A stretch of 22,258 bases of DNA, taken from positions 27,946 through 50,203 of the forward strand of contig DLIG01000014.1 of NCBI GenBank assembly GCA_002483605.1, given 5' to 3'. This stretch comes from Sulfurovum sp. UBA7648 (lineage in GTDB: Bacteria > Campylobacterota > Campylobacteria > Campylobacterales > Sulfurovaceae). Under the pieces are notes generated by a model. The model saw nothing but the letters and a program-made list of their open reading frames with translations, was not told the origin of the DNA and searched no databases. Below, one piece after another: positions 14,841 to 22,115 of this stretch (its first letter is position 1; every line of letters begins with the position of its first letter). A program made the position numbers and the translations under genes.

Positions 14841-15527
14841 ATGAGTAAAAAAAACACCGTGATGGCCGGCTTTGTTGATAAAGTCATCAAAGGACTCTTT
14901 GGCATACTTCCGGCTGCGCTGGTTCTTATGGTGCTTTTTTGGATATATGGCAAGATCGAATCTTTTGTAAACTCTTATGTATTTACTATGATAGGTTTTA
15001 CTCCAAAACAAAATGAGCCGCTTTGGATAGCTCTTTTTATGATCGTTCTAGTGATAGTACTTTTTGTGCTTGGCTTTTTGATAGAGACTAGGCTTGCCAA
15101 GCTTTTTGGCAAACTTATTGCCACAATACCAGGCTACAAAACCGTAAAGGATATGATCGAAATTTTTAACTCCTCAAAAAAAGGAGACACAAAAGTCTTA
15201 GTAGTTGCTATTTCTGGATTTGGGAGCAAAGATAGCTACAACATAGGGCTTATGTATTCCCAAAAAGAAAGTATCATAAAAGACCATTATACAGTTTCGC
15301 TTTCAATGTCGCCTATACCAAACGGAGGATTTATGTTTGAGGTGCACAAAAAGGAGATTTTTATCATACAAGAAGCTTCTTTTGATCATAACTTACAATA
15401 TCTTCTATCAATGGGCGTCAAAAGTTTAGCCGAGATATTAAAAACACAGCCGCGAGAGATCGATGCACTAATGCCTTTTGAAAAATGGCTGGAGACAAAG
15501 CATAATCATGCGAACAATATACTTTAA
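14841..15527 (+). CDS. DUF502 family membrane protein
   Basis: A 228-residue inner-membrane protein starting with ATG directly after the leuA stop. Two strong membrane helices (about 16-40 and 62-84) are followed by a cytoplasmic or peripheral domain containing IPGYKTVKDMIEIFNSS, the conserved core pattern of DUF502. The family is widespread in bacteria, with no firmly established biochemical function that I can name. Position in the leuA transcript may be a matter of convenience; co-occurrence with leuA is not by itself evidence of a leucine-related role. It overlaps the next gene by 20 bases. Confidence 0.82.
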   Translation: MSKKNTVMAGFVDKVIKGLFGILPAALVLMVLFWIYGKIESFVNSYVFTMIGFTPKQNEPLWIALFMIVLVIVLFVLGFLIETRLAKLFGKLIATIPGYKTVKDMIEIFNSSKKGDTKVLVVAISGFGSKDSYNIGLMYSQKESIIKDHYTVSLSMSPIPNGGFMFEVHKKEIFIIQEASFDHNLQYLLSMGVKSLAEILKTQPREIDALMPFEKWLETKHNHANNIL

Positions 15528-16116
15528 CAACAACCCAATCACTCCTTCAAAAGTAGTATGTATAGGGCGCAATTATGTCGAACATATCTATGAACTCGGC
15601 AATGAAATACCTGAGAATATGGTACTTTTCAATAAACCAAATTCCGCCATTACTGATGAGCTGAAATTCTATCAAAGCGACTGTAGATTTGAAGGTGAGA
15701 TCTGTTTTTTGGTGATTGACAACAAACTTCAAGGCATAGGCTTTGGACTGGATCTGACAAAAGCAAATATTCAAAACCACCTAAAGGCCAAGGGGTTGCC
15801 TTGGGAGCGGGCAAAAGGATTTGACGGTTCTTGCGTACTTGGTAAATTCATCCCTCTAAATGGAAATTTGGAAACTCTTGAGATGAAGCTGTACATAAAT
15901 GATCATCTGCAGCAGCATGCAACTTACGAGCTTATGATCTATAAACCGCTCGAGATTTTAGAAGAGATACAGACTTTTATGAGCCTGGAAGACGGGGATA
16001 TCATCATGAGCGGCACCCCAAAGGGCGTGGCTGCATATGCAAAAGGTGATATTTTTAGAGCTGAGATATATATCGATGGAGAGATGATAATCCAAGAGAT
16101 TTTTGAAGTTTTGTGA
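15508..16116 (+). CDS. Fumarylacetoacetate hydrolase (FAH) family protein
   Basis: A 202-residue soluble enzyme of the FAH fold, related to FAHD1/YcgM-type acylpyruvases and oxaloacetate tautomerases or decarboxylases. Visible: PSKVVCIGRNYVEH (13-26), metal-binding pair E62-x-E64 in FEGEICF, third ligand D82 in FGLDLT, KGFDGSC (103-109) with the catalytic-site lysine, and SGTPKGV (168-174). I place the start at ATG 15508, inside the DUF502 gene; the longer frame begins with TTG at 15478 and adds residues not typical of the family. GGAG at 15491-15494 is somewhat far from this ATG. The exact substrate cannot be read from sequence; a small alpha-keto acid such as oxaloacetate or an acylpyruvate is likely. 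Confidence 0.85.
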   Translation: MRTIYFNNNPITPSKVVCIGRNYVEHIYELGNEIPENMVLFNKPNSAITDELKFYQSDCRFEGEICFLVIDNKLQGIGFGLDLTKANIQNHLKAKGLPWERAKGFDGSCVLGKFIPLNGNLETLEMKLYINDHLQQHATYELMIYKPLEILEEIQTFMSLEDGDIIMSGTPKGVAAYAKGDIFRAEIYIDGEMIIQEIFEVL

Positions 16117-16118
16117 TA

Positions 16119-16147
16119 TTGTGATCTTACGCCTCTTCTCTTATGAT
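16119..16147 (+). promoter_or_regulatory. Predicted promoter for the symporter gene
   Basis: TTGTGA (16119-16124), 17-base spacer, TATGAT (16142-16147). The leader would be about 80 nt. It contains a tight TGAAAAA/TTTTTCA inverted repeat (16172-16186) and a short GC-rich patch before the strong TAAGGAG ribosome site (16222-16228). Confidence 0.45.
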
Positions 16148-16236
16148 ACAATAACAAAAATTCTATATACTTGAAAAAGTTTTTCAGTAGCGAAAAGGCA
16201 CCGCGTCCGTACGATTGTTTTATAAGGAGTTAATAA

Positions 16237-17493
16237 ATGAGTTTGACCGCTAAAGTATTATTAGGAATGGCACTGGGGATTTTGCTCGGAACGGCGATCA
16301 ATATAGGCGGATTAAATACTCAAGGCAGTTGGATAAATATCTATTTAATAGAAGGTATTTTTGATGCTCTAGGCAAGATGTTTATTGCCGCGCTCAAGAT
16401 GCTAGTGGTCCCTTTGGTCTTTTTTTCACTGATCAGTGGGGTAGTAGGCATAGGAGATATCAATAAACTTGGCAAGATAGGTATCAAATCTTTTTTACTC
16501 TATGTTTTTACGACAGCTTTGGCAGTTGCGAGCGCTATAGGTATTGCCGTTATATTTTCTCCTGGTACAAAAAATAGCTTGACTACCAATAGTTCTTTTA
16601 CTCCCAGCCAGGCACCTTCACTTATAGATGTATTTATAAATATCATCCCAGAAAATATTGTTCAGGCTTTTGCTTCCGGGAACATGCTGCAAATCATCTT
16701 TTTTTCGATTCTATTTGGTGTTTCTTTATTAATGGTGGGCAAAAAAGCAGAGCCTATCGTAGAAGGAATTAAAATAATAAATGAAGCTATGCTGCAAATG
16801 GTCATTATGATCATGCATATTGCACCTTTTGCGGTTTTAGCACTACTGGCCAAAGCTGTTAGCCAATTGGGGTTTGACCTATTGGCAAGCCTAGCAGAGT
16901 ATGTCGCAGTATTGGTTGCTATATTGGCATTTCATATGTTTGGTACTTTAATGTTGATATTGAAGTTTTTTGCCAAACTCAGTCCCAAAATTTTCTTGCG
17001 AAAGATTCGAGATGTTCAGCTTTTTGCATTTTCTACCTCTAGTTCAAATGCTACTATTCCCATTACTCTTCAAACCGTGACACAACGTATGGGTGTAGAC
17101 AATTCTGTTGCTTCTTTTACGGTACCGTTTGGTGCAACGATAAACATGAATGGTACTGCGATCATGCAAGGAGTGGCTACTATATTTATTGCCAACGTTT
17201 ATGGTGTAGATCTTGGGATAAGCGGTTATTTAACAGTGGTCTTAATGTCTGTGCTTGCTTCTGTAGGTACGGCTGGAGTGCCTGGAGTAGGACTTATAAT
17301 GCTGTCGATGGTCTTTACGCAAGTAGGACTTCCTATTGAAGGTATTGGGCTTATTTTGGGTGTTGATAGGCTATTGGATATGATACGCACAGTCGTTAAT
17401 GTAGTAGGGGATGCGGTAGTAACCTGCATAGTCGCTAAAAATGAAGGTGTTTTAAATGAGCAAGTTTTTATGGATAAACAAGCAGGATTATAA
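16237..17493 (+). CDS. Dicarboxylate/amino acid:cation symporter, glutamate/aspartate type (DAACS/SDF family)
   Basis: An inner-membrane secondary transporter of 418 residues with eight membrane helices and two re-entrant hairpins. Family motifs: serine-rich TSSSNATIP (267-275) in hairpin 1, NMNGT (303-307) in the cation-binding helix, a Gly/Pro-rich GTAGVPGVG in hairpin 2, and D377-D381-R384-N388-D392 in helix 8. The helix 8 spacing equals that of D390, D394, R397, N401 and D405 in the archaeal aspartate transporter GltPh. DctA proteins usually have Ser and Asn where this protein has D381 and D392, so glutamate or aspartate uptake is more likely than C4-dicarboxylate uptake. Its 3' end is duplicated as a decayed remnant near 22050-22115. 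Confidence 0.9.
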   Translation: MSLTAKVLLGMALGILLGTAINIGGLNTQGSWINIYLIEGIFDALGKMFIAALKMLVVPLVFFSLISGVVGIGDINKLGKIGIKSFLLYVFTTALAVASAIGIAVIFSPGTKNSLTTNSSFTPSQAPSLIDVFINIIPENIVQAFASGNMLQIIFFSILFGVSLLMVGKKAEPIVEGIKIINEAMLQMVIMIMHIAPFAVLALLAKAVSQLGFDLLASLAEYVAVLVAILAFHMFGTLMLILKFFAKLSPKIFLRKIRDVQLFAFSTSSSNATIPITLQTVTQRMGVDNSVASFTVPFGATINMNGTAIMQGVATIFIANVYGVDLGISGYLTVVLMSVLASVGTAGVPGVGLIMLSMVFTQVGLPIEGIGLILGVDRLLDMIRTVVNVVGDAVVTCIVAKNEGVLNEQVFMDKQAGL

Positions 17494-17503
17494 AACCGAT
17501 ATC
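17476..17503 (+). repeat. Left copy of the symporter 3'-end direct repeat
   Basis: 28 bases covering the last codons, stop and first ten bases after the symporter gene. They recur at 22088-22115 with one mismatch. Weaker similarity extends upstream: 17443-17457 matches 22056-22070 at 13 of 15. The two copies are 4612 bp apart, directly oriented, and flank the whole SHP cytochrome and two-component block. Confidence 0.8.
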
Positions 17504-17567
17504 CAATCTTTATATTGTGTAGCCATTTGACAAAATTTTCTTCAAATTGCGTTTATTATCTTTTAAA

Positions 17568-17607
17568 TGTAAATTTTTTGTAAAAAAGTATATTTTTGTA
17601 ATTTACA
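17568..17607 (+). promoter_or_regulatory. Candidate operator and promoter region of the SHP cluster
   Basis: TGTAAA-TTTTT-TGTAAA (17568-17573 and 17579-17584) is a direct repeat with 11-bp periodicity, the usual arrangement for OmpR/PhoB-family regulators. A third TGTAA lies at 17597-17601, and TGTAAATT (17568-17575) is also inverted as AATTTACA (17600-17607). A -10-like TATGAT follows at 17617-17622, then AAAGGAGT before the SHP ATG. The cluster encodes its own OmpR-family regulator, which makes autoregulation plausible. Inference only. Confidence 0.45.
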
Positions 17608-17648
17608 ATCCTTGATTATGATGTCAATATCAAACCAAAGGAGTCATT

Positions 17649-18065
17649 ATGAAAAAATACACTTTAGCTATATTGCTGTGTGGAGTGATTGCAAATGCAG
17701 GAAACTTTTCTCCATCTATGCAGGGCTATATCGCAGCTCTCAAAAGCGAAGCTAAACAAGCCGATAGCAGTTTCGTCGACTTCAATGCCAAAAGAGGGGA
17801 AAAGATATTCACCACTAAACATATAGGGAAAAGCGGTGATTCTATTTCTTGCACTAGTTGTCACGGTAGTAATTTAACCAAAAATGGACAAAATCCAACT
17901 ACCAATAAAATTATCAAGCCGTTAGGGCCAAGCGTCAATAAAAGTAGATTGACCGATATTAAAGAAGTACAAAAATGGCTCAGACGAAACTTTAAAGATG
18001 TTTATAATAGAGAAGGCACTGCGCTTGAAAAAGGCGATGTTCTTTATTATATTCAATCTAAATAA
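17649..18065 (+). CDS. SHP-type monoheme cytochrome c (DUF1924), oxygen-binding
   Basis: A 138-residue periplasmic cytochrome. Residues 1-18 form a signal peptide. One heme site, CTSCH (68-72), is followed by IKPLGPSVN and KWLRRNFKDV, both typical of DUF1924 proteins such as the Rhodobacter sphaeroides heme protein SHP. In SHP the sixth heme ligand is an asparagine that leaves to let O2 or NO bind; N114 here lies at nearly the same distance after the heme His (42 versus 41 residues), so I infer N114. As I recall, relatives have Cys right after this Asn and again about seven residues on; here these are F115 and G123, so no disulfide could form. It is the first gene of a cluster with DHC, cytochrome b and a two-component system, the known genomic company of SHP. 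Confidence 0.82.
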   Translation: MKKYTLAILLCGVIANAGNFSPSMQGYIAALKSEAKQADSSFVDFNAKRGEKIFTTKHIGKSGDSISCTSCHGSNLTKNGQNPTTNKIIKPLGPSVNKSRLTDIKEVQKWLRRNFKDVYNREGTALEKGDVLYYIQSK

Positions 18066-18076
18066 GGAATTTTAAA

Positions 18077-18598
18077 ATGTATAAAAAAATTATAATACCA
18101 CTAATCTTGATAAGTGGAGTTTACGCGGATGATGATAGATGGGGCAACAGGAATGATGTAGCACCCGTGAAAAATGCAATATATATCAAAGAGTGCGGAA
18201 GTTGTCATTTCGCATATCAGCCAGGATTATTACCGCAAAGATCATGGACAAAAATGATGGGTAATTTGGAAAACCATTTCGACAGCGATGCTTCGCTTGA
18301 TGATGCTACGACTAAATATTTAGCTAATTATCTAAAAGCAAATAGTGCAGAAAAAGGCATAGAGTATAAAAGAAGTAGAAAAATATTACAGTCAATTAGG
18401 CCAAACGAAGTACCTCTTAGAATTACACAAACCAGATATTTTATAAATAAGCATGACGAAATACCAAAAAAAATGATTATACAAAAAGAGGTCGGCTCTT
18501 TAGCTAATTGTACGGCATGTCACACTACTGCTAATAAAGGAAACTACAGCGAAAGGGCTATAAAAATACCAAATTATAGAGCGTGGAAAGATGATTAA
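18077..18598 (+). CDS. Diheme cytochrome c (DHC)
   Basis: A 173-residue periplasmic protein. The signal peptide ends near VYA (17). Two c-type heme sites: CGSCH (40-44) and CTACH (145-149). Between them is the DHC core, LLPQRSWTKMMGNLENHF then DASLD, and a helical stretch. DHC is the established electron donor to SHP in purple bacteria and Shewanella. The gene starts 11 bases after SHP with AAGGAA upstream and overlaps the ATG of the cytochrome b-DHC fusion by eight bases. Its core is nearly identical in pattern to the C-terminal half of that fusion, so one arose from the other by duplication. It should shuttle electrons from the membrane fusion to SHP. Confidence 0.88.
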   Translation: MYKKIIIPLILISGVYADDDRWGNRNDVAPVKNAIYIKECGSCHFAYQPGLLPQRSWTKMMGNLENHFDSDASLDDATTKYLANYLKANSAEKGIEYKRSRKILQSIRPNEVPLRITQTRYFINKHDEIPKKMIIQKEVGSLANCTACHTTANKGNYSERAIKIPNYRAWKDD

Positions 18599-19715
18599 GA
18601 GTTATATTTGGCCACTTGGCAATAGGATCTCACATATTTTGATGATAGTTTTTTTTGCTGCAGCATATTTGTTGGGTGATACAGATGAACTTCTAAAATA
18701 TCATGTCATATTAGGATTGGCTTTTGGAATATTGGTCGTATTTAGGATCTTTTGGGGATTTATAGGTCCTAAATATTCAAAATTTAAAGATTTTGACCTA
18801 AACATCAATTCACTAAAAAAATATCTAGGTTCTGTTTTTTCAAAAGGTGATAAGCATATAGGACATAATCCGGCATCCAGTTTTGCTATAATCACTATGT
18901 TTATAGTAGCTATTCTAACAACTCTTAGCGGTATGCTAGCATATGGCATTGAAGAAAACCATGGTATTTTTGCATTTTTACATCAAGCAAATTATCATGA
19001 GATGGAAATATTTGAAGAGTTGCATGAGTTGTTAGCAAATATCTTTTTGGGTGTAGTGTTTGTACATATAGCCGGCAGTCTTATGGATAAGTTTATCAAA
19101 AAAGGAGATGCGGTCGACTCAATGATAGATGGATATAAAACAACATATGAACCAGCGGGCATATCTACTTCATGGTGGCAAAAAATATTTCAAATTGTCT
19201 GGATCGCAGTTTCGATATGGTTTTTATATTATTTATTTGCTGTCAAAGAAAATGTATTTGTATCCAATTTCAACAAACCGGTCTCTTATGCCGTTTTGCA
19301 TCCTGAGTTCAAAGCAGAATGCGGCAGTTGTCACATCACATATCCTCCATTTCTATTGCCACAAAAATCATGGACAGCCATGATGGGGAATTTGGAGAAC
19401 CACTTTGGAGAAGATGCTAGTCTTGATGAAGTCACAAGGATTTCTATACTCAAATTTTTGAAAAAAAACAGTGCCGAAAATTCTACGCATCAAGCTGCTT
19501 TGAAAATAACAAAAAGTCTCGATGATACAAATAAAACAATTATAGCAATCACTAAAACTCCATATTGGAAAGCAAAACATAAGGAGATAGATAGTAGAGT
19601 ATTTTTATCAAATAAAGTAAAAAGCAAAGCTAATTGCCAGGCATGCCATCAAGATATTGAAAAAGGGATGCTAGAAAATGATTTGATACAATTACCAAAA
19701 GGCTTAAAAACGTGA
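18591..19715 (+). CDS. Cytochrome b561 fused to a C-terminal diheme cytochrome c (DHC) domain
   Basis: A 374-residue membrane protein joining two modules. Residues 1-185 are a four-helix b561-type cytochrome with candidate ligands H15, H38, H145 (LHELLAN) and H159 (VHIAGS), closely patterned on the protein at 3433-4005. A fifth hydrophobic helix (about 198-217) follows and would return the chain to the periplasm. Residues 230-374 are a complete DHC domain: CGSCH (244-248), LLPQKSWTAMMGNLENHF, DASLD and CQACH (349-353). It should take electrons from quinol through b hemes to its tethered c hemes and on to the separate DHC or directly to SHP. In the classical cluster cytochrome b and DHC are separate proteins; here DHC exists both fused and free. 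It overlaps the neighbours on both sides. Confidence 0.87.
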   Translation: MIKSYIWPLGNRISHILMIVFFAAAYLLGDTDELLKYHVILGLAFGILVVFRIFWGFIGPKYSKFKDFDLNINSLKKYLGSVFSKGDKHIGHNPASSFAIITMFIVAILTTLSGMLAYGIEENHGIFAFLHQANYHEMEIFEELHELLANIFLGVVFVHIAGSLMDKFIKKGDAVDSMIDGYKTTYEPAGISTSWWQKIFQIVWIAVSIWFLYYLFAVKENVFVSNFNKPVSYAVLHPEFKAECGSCHITYPPFLLPQKSWTAMMGNLENHFGEDASLDEVTRISILKFLKKNSAENSTHQAALKITKSLDDTNKTIIAITKTPYWKAKHKEIDSRVFLSNKVKSKANCQACHQDIEKGMLENDLIQLPKGLKT

Positions 19716-20095
19716 AAATTATTTTTTCGTTTATTTTCTTAATAAGCATAGTATTCGCAGGTGATCATGATGATGATGACCATCATTTTTACAAAAAAGA
19801 TCTTACTTTCTTGTCACTAAATCAATCTCAACAAAGTATTGTTAAAAAAATACTTCAAGATTATCGTATCAAAATGAAAAATTTACAACACACACAAAAA
19901 GTGTTTGCGGAACAAAAACAAAATTTATTTTTACAAAATAAATTTGATAGTATCAAAATGCAACAACAAAACAGACAATTAAGCGATAAAGCAAGTGCGA
20001 TAGAAATAGAATTTTTAAAACAAATGCATGCGGTTCTTACTTTAGAGCAAAAAAAGAAATTTATTCACCATATGGATGAATGGGAGATAGATTGA
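19712..20095 (+). CDS. Spy/CpxP-like periplasmic protein with His/Asp-rich N-terminus
   Basis: A 127-residue exported protein starting at GTG 19712, which overlaps the preceding TGA (GTGA). The signal peptide ends near VFA (16). The mature start is GDHDDDDHHF, a likely divalent metal-binding patch. The rest is helical, with LSLNQSQQ (34-41) and LTLEQKKK (109-116) as the two LTxxQ-type Spy motifs, and is rich in Lys and Gln. Its TGA overlaps the start of the response regulator gene, so it is translationally coupled to the two-component pair. By analogy with CpxP it may be a periplasmic accessory sensor for the histidine kinase, or a chaperone for cytochromes; both are inference. Confidence 0.75.
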   Translation: MKIIFSFIFLISIVFAGDHDDDDHHFYKKDLTFLSLNQSQQSIVKKILQDYRIKMKNLQHTQKVFAEQKQNLFLQNKFDSIKMQQQNRQLSDKASAIEIEFLKQMHAVLTLEQKKKFIHHMDEWEID

Positions 20096-20760
20096 AGATT
20101 TATCTAATAGAAGACGATTTGGAGATGCAAGAACTGCTGACAGACTATCTGCAAAACCACGATTATACAGTATTTGCATTTGATGATCCTGTGATAGCTT
20201 TAGAAGCTTTAAGTAGTAGAAACGATTATGATCTGGTCATACTTGATTTGATGCTGCCCAAACTTGACGGATTCGATGTTTGCAAAAAGATCCGTTTAAT
20301 TAGCAATGTGCCTATAATAATATCAAGTGCCAGAGGAAATTTAGGCGATAAAGTAGCAGCATTTGAGTATGGTGCGGATGATTATCTGGCCAAACCATAT
20401 GAGCCAAAAGAACTTTTGATTAGGATGGATGCTATTTTTAGGCGCATAAAAGGATTGGTTGGCGTGCAACAAATTGGGGAATTTCAAATAGATGAACGCA
20501 AAATGGAGATACTTCAAGACGGGTATCCGCTTGAACTTACCAGGATAGAATATGAGATATTTATACTTTTATTACACCATCCAAACCAAGTGCTTTCTAG
20601 AGAATATATATCTGGGCATTTAAAAGGTGAGAATTATAACCTAAAAGACAGAGCCATAGATATGCACATATCAAATCTCAGAAGCAAGCTGTTTGATGAT
20701 TTCAAATCCCCCAAATATATCAAATCAATTTGGGGTGTAGGTTACAAGTTTATAGGTTAA
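20092..20760 (+). CDS. OmpR/PhoB-family response regulator
   Basis: A 222-residue regulator. The receiver domain (1-115) has acidic pair E7-D8-D9, phosphoacceptor D52 in LVILDLMLP, S79 in the Thr/Ser position and K101 in YLAKPYEP. The C-terminal winged helix (about 128-220) has LTRIEYEIFILLL, RAIDMHISNLRSKL and IKSIWGVGYKF. I favour TTG 20092 as start: GGGAGA lies six bases upstream, the encoded MKIYLIEDD is a canonical start for the family, and TTG overlaps the previous TGA. An in-frame ATG at 20080 would add four residues but has no ribosome site. It resembles ArsR-type regulators of Campylobacterota. The 11-bp-spaced TGTAAA repeat upstream of SHP is a likely target. Confidence 0.92.
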   Translation: MKIYLIEDDLEMQELLTDYLQNHDYTVFAFDDPVIALEALSSRNDYDLVILDLMLPKLDGFDVCKKIRLISNVPIIISSARGNLGDKVAAFEYGADDYLAKPYEPKELLIRMDAIFRRIKGLVGVQQIGEFQIDERKMEILQDGYPLELTRIEYEIFILLLHHPNQVLSREYISGHLKGENYNLKDRAIDMHISNLRSKLFDDFKSPKYIKSIWGVGYKFIG

Positions 20761-20762
20761 CT

Positions 20763-21989
20763 ATGTCAATTTTATCAAAAATCACAATACTATTTTTTAT
20801 AAGTATTTTGCTTATGGGGTATATCTCTTTTAAGACCAATGATATATCACAAAAAAACTTTGAGACGTCCATTAGAGATAAATATATACAAGCATCAAAA
20901 AATCTTTTTGATATCTTAATGAAAGGAGATAATGATGCTCTTGTGCTTCAAGCAAAAGCGGTTAATTTTAGGACTATAGACCCTGGCAAATACGGATTTC
21001 AAAAAGCTCAAAAAATATCATATTCTCCAGTATCATTTGGCTATACGGAAGTACTTAAAAATAATGACGGTTATTTTTTACACTTACACTACTTGGATGA
21101 AGATGTATTCTTTTTTGACAATACTCAAGTAGAAGAAATAGGACAAAAAAAGATTTTAAATCTTCTTATCTTAGCAGATGTATTGATACTGATAGTAATG
21201 TTTTTTGTTATCACTAAAATGCTCATGCCGCTTCGAAGGCTTCCTTCGGAAATAGAGAAATTTGGCAAAGGAGATTACACTCATCGCATCAAAGAGCAGC
21301 ATAACTCAGATGAAATAGCAAAAGTTATTTTTCAGTTTAATACAATGGCACAGAATATTGCTACATTAATAGAATCAAGAACGCAATTTTTAACAGATAT
21401 AAGTCATGAATTACGCACTCCCATATCAAAAGCCAAACTTTCTTTGGAAATGATAGAAACTTCTAAGTACAAAGATATCTTAAAAAAATCGATCGATCAT
21501 ATAGACACCCTTACTAATGAACTTTTGGAAGTAGAAAAATTAAGTTCAAATAATCTAAATCTATCTTTTTCTACTTATAACATAGAGACATTATTGGCAA
21601 AGTCACTTGCCAAAATGCTCGTAGATAATGAAAAGGAATTGCATATAGAGGTTCAAATTCCATTTCATCTACATGGGGATATAGAATATCTCTCCATAGC
21701 CATCAAAAACCTGCTAGATAATGCACTTAAATACAAAACTGGCGGTATTGTTCGTGCAATAGCAACTGATAATATTTTAGAAATTAGAAATCTTGCTGAT
21801 CCTCTTACTAAGCCGCTATCGTTTTACACGGATGCTTTTACCCAAGAAGATAGCACCAGAATGAATAAAGGATATGGATTAGGACTAAATATTGTTAAGC
21901 GAATTTTAGAACTTCATAATTTTACTTTAGATTATTATTACGACAATGGAGAAGTGGTGTTTGTTGTAGATTTTAATAAACAGATGTAG
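20763..21989 (+). CDS. Membrane sensor histidine kinase (ArsS-like)
   Basis: A 408-residue kinase starting at ATG 20763, two bases after the regulator's stop. Helix 1 (about 5-23), a periplasmic sensor segment of about 105 residues with no known domain but several aromatic and acidic residues, helix 2 (about 132-152), HAMP (about 155-205), dimerisation helix with H215 in ISHELRTP, and an ATPase domain with the N box NLLDNALKYK and G box GYGLGLNIVKRI. The F-box region is short (DAFTQEDSTR). It pairs with the adjacent OmpR-family regulator. Position after the SHP, DHC and Spy-like genes suggests it senses a periplasmic state such as redox, O2/NO or metal. It is the last gene of the cluster. Confidence 0.9.
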   Translation: MSILSKITILFFISILLMGYISFKTNDISQKNFETSIRDKYIQASKNLFDILMKGDNDALVLQAKAVNFRTIDPGKYGFQKAQKISYSPVSFGYTEVLKNNDGYFLHLHYLDEDVFFFDNTQVEEIGQKKILNLLILADVLILIVMFFVITKMLMPLRRLPSEIEKFGKGDYTHRIKEQHNSDEIAKVIFQFNTMAQNIATLIESRTQFLTDISHELRTPISKAKLSLEMIETSKYKDILKKSIDHIDTLTNELLEVEKLSSNNLNLSFSTYNIETLLAKSLAKMLVDNEKELHIEVQIPFHLHGDIEYLSIAIKNLLDNALKYKTGGIVRAIATDNILEIRNLADPLTKPLSFYTDAFTQEDSTRMNKGYGLGLNIVKRILELHNFTLDYYYDNGEVVFVVDFNKQM

Positions 21990-22020
21990 AAAGTTACATA
22001 TATTTTATATTTTTCTTATA

Positions 22021-22115
22021 GATGAGTCGTAATAAGTTGTTTAATAACCAAAACAGAAGGTGCTTTGAATTAACAAGTTTTTTATCCAAACAAGCAGAAT
22101 TATAAAACCGATATC
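22021..22115 (+). pseudogene. Decayed remnant of the symporter 3' end
   Basis: Begins about 30 bases after the kinase stop. Read in one frame it gives EGALN, a stop, then QVF; after a one-base shift KQAEL and TAA (22103-22105). The intact symporter ends EGVLNEQVFMDKQAGL. DNA identity is 27 of 28 at 22088-22115 and 13 of 15 at 22056-22070, with weaker similarity back to about 22021. It is a frameshifted, stop-containing fragment, so not translated. It may come from a tandem symporter copy or from the recombination that placed the cytochrome cluster here. Confidence 0.72.
22088..22115 (+). repeat. Right copy of the symporter 3'-end direct repeat
   Basis: Matches 17476-17503 with one mismatch (A for G in the penultimate sense codon, making Glu instead of Gly) and includes the stop and the downstream bases AAACCGATATC. 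It is the right boundary of the SHP and two-component block. Confidence 0.8.

Noticed and set aside
17476..22115. Phage or integrative element with att sites
   Set aside because: The direct repeats look like att sites, but no integrase, recombinase or tRNA is present and the right copy is a decayed coding fragment, so homologous recombination or duplication is the simpler reading.
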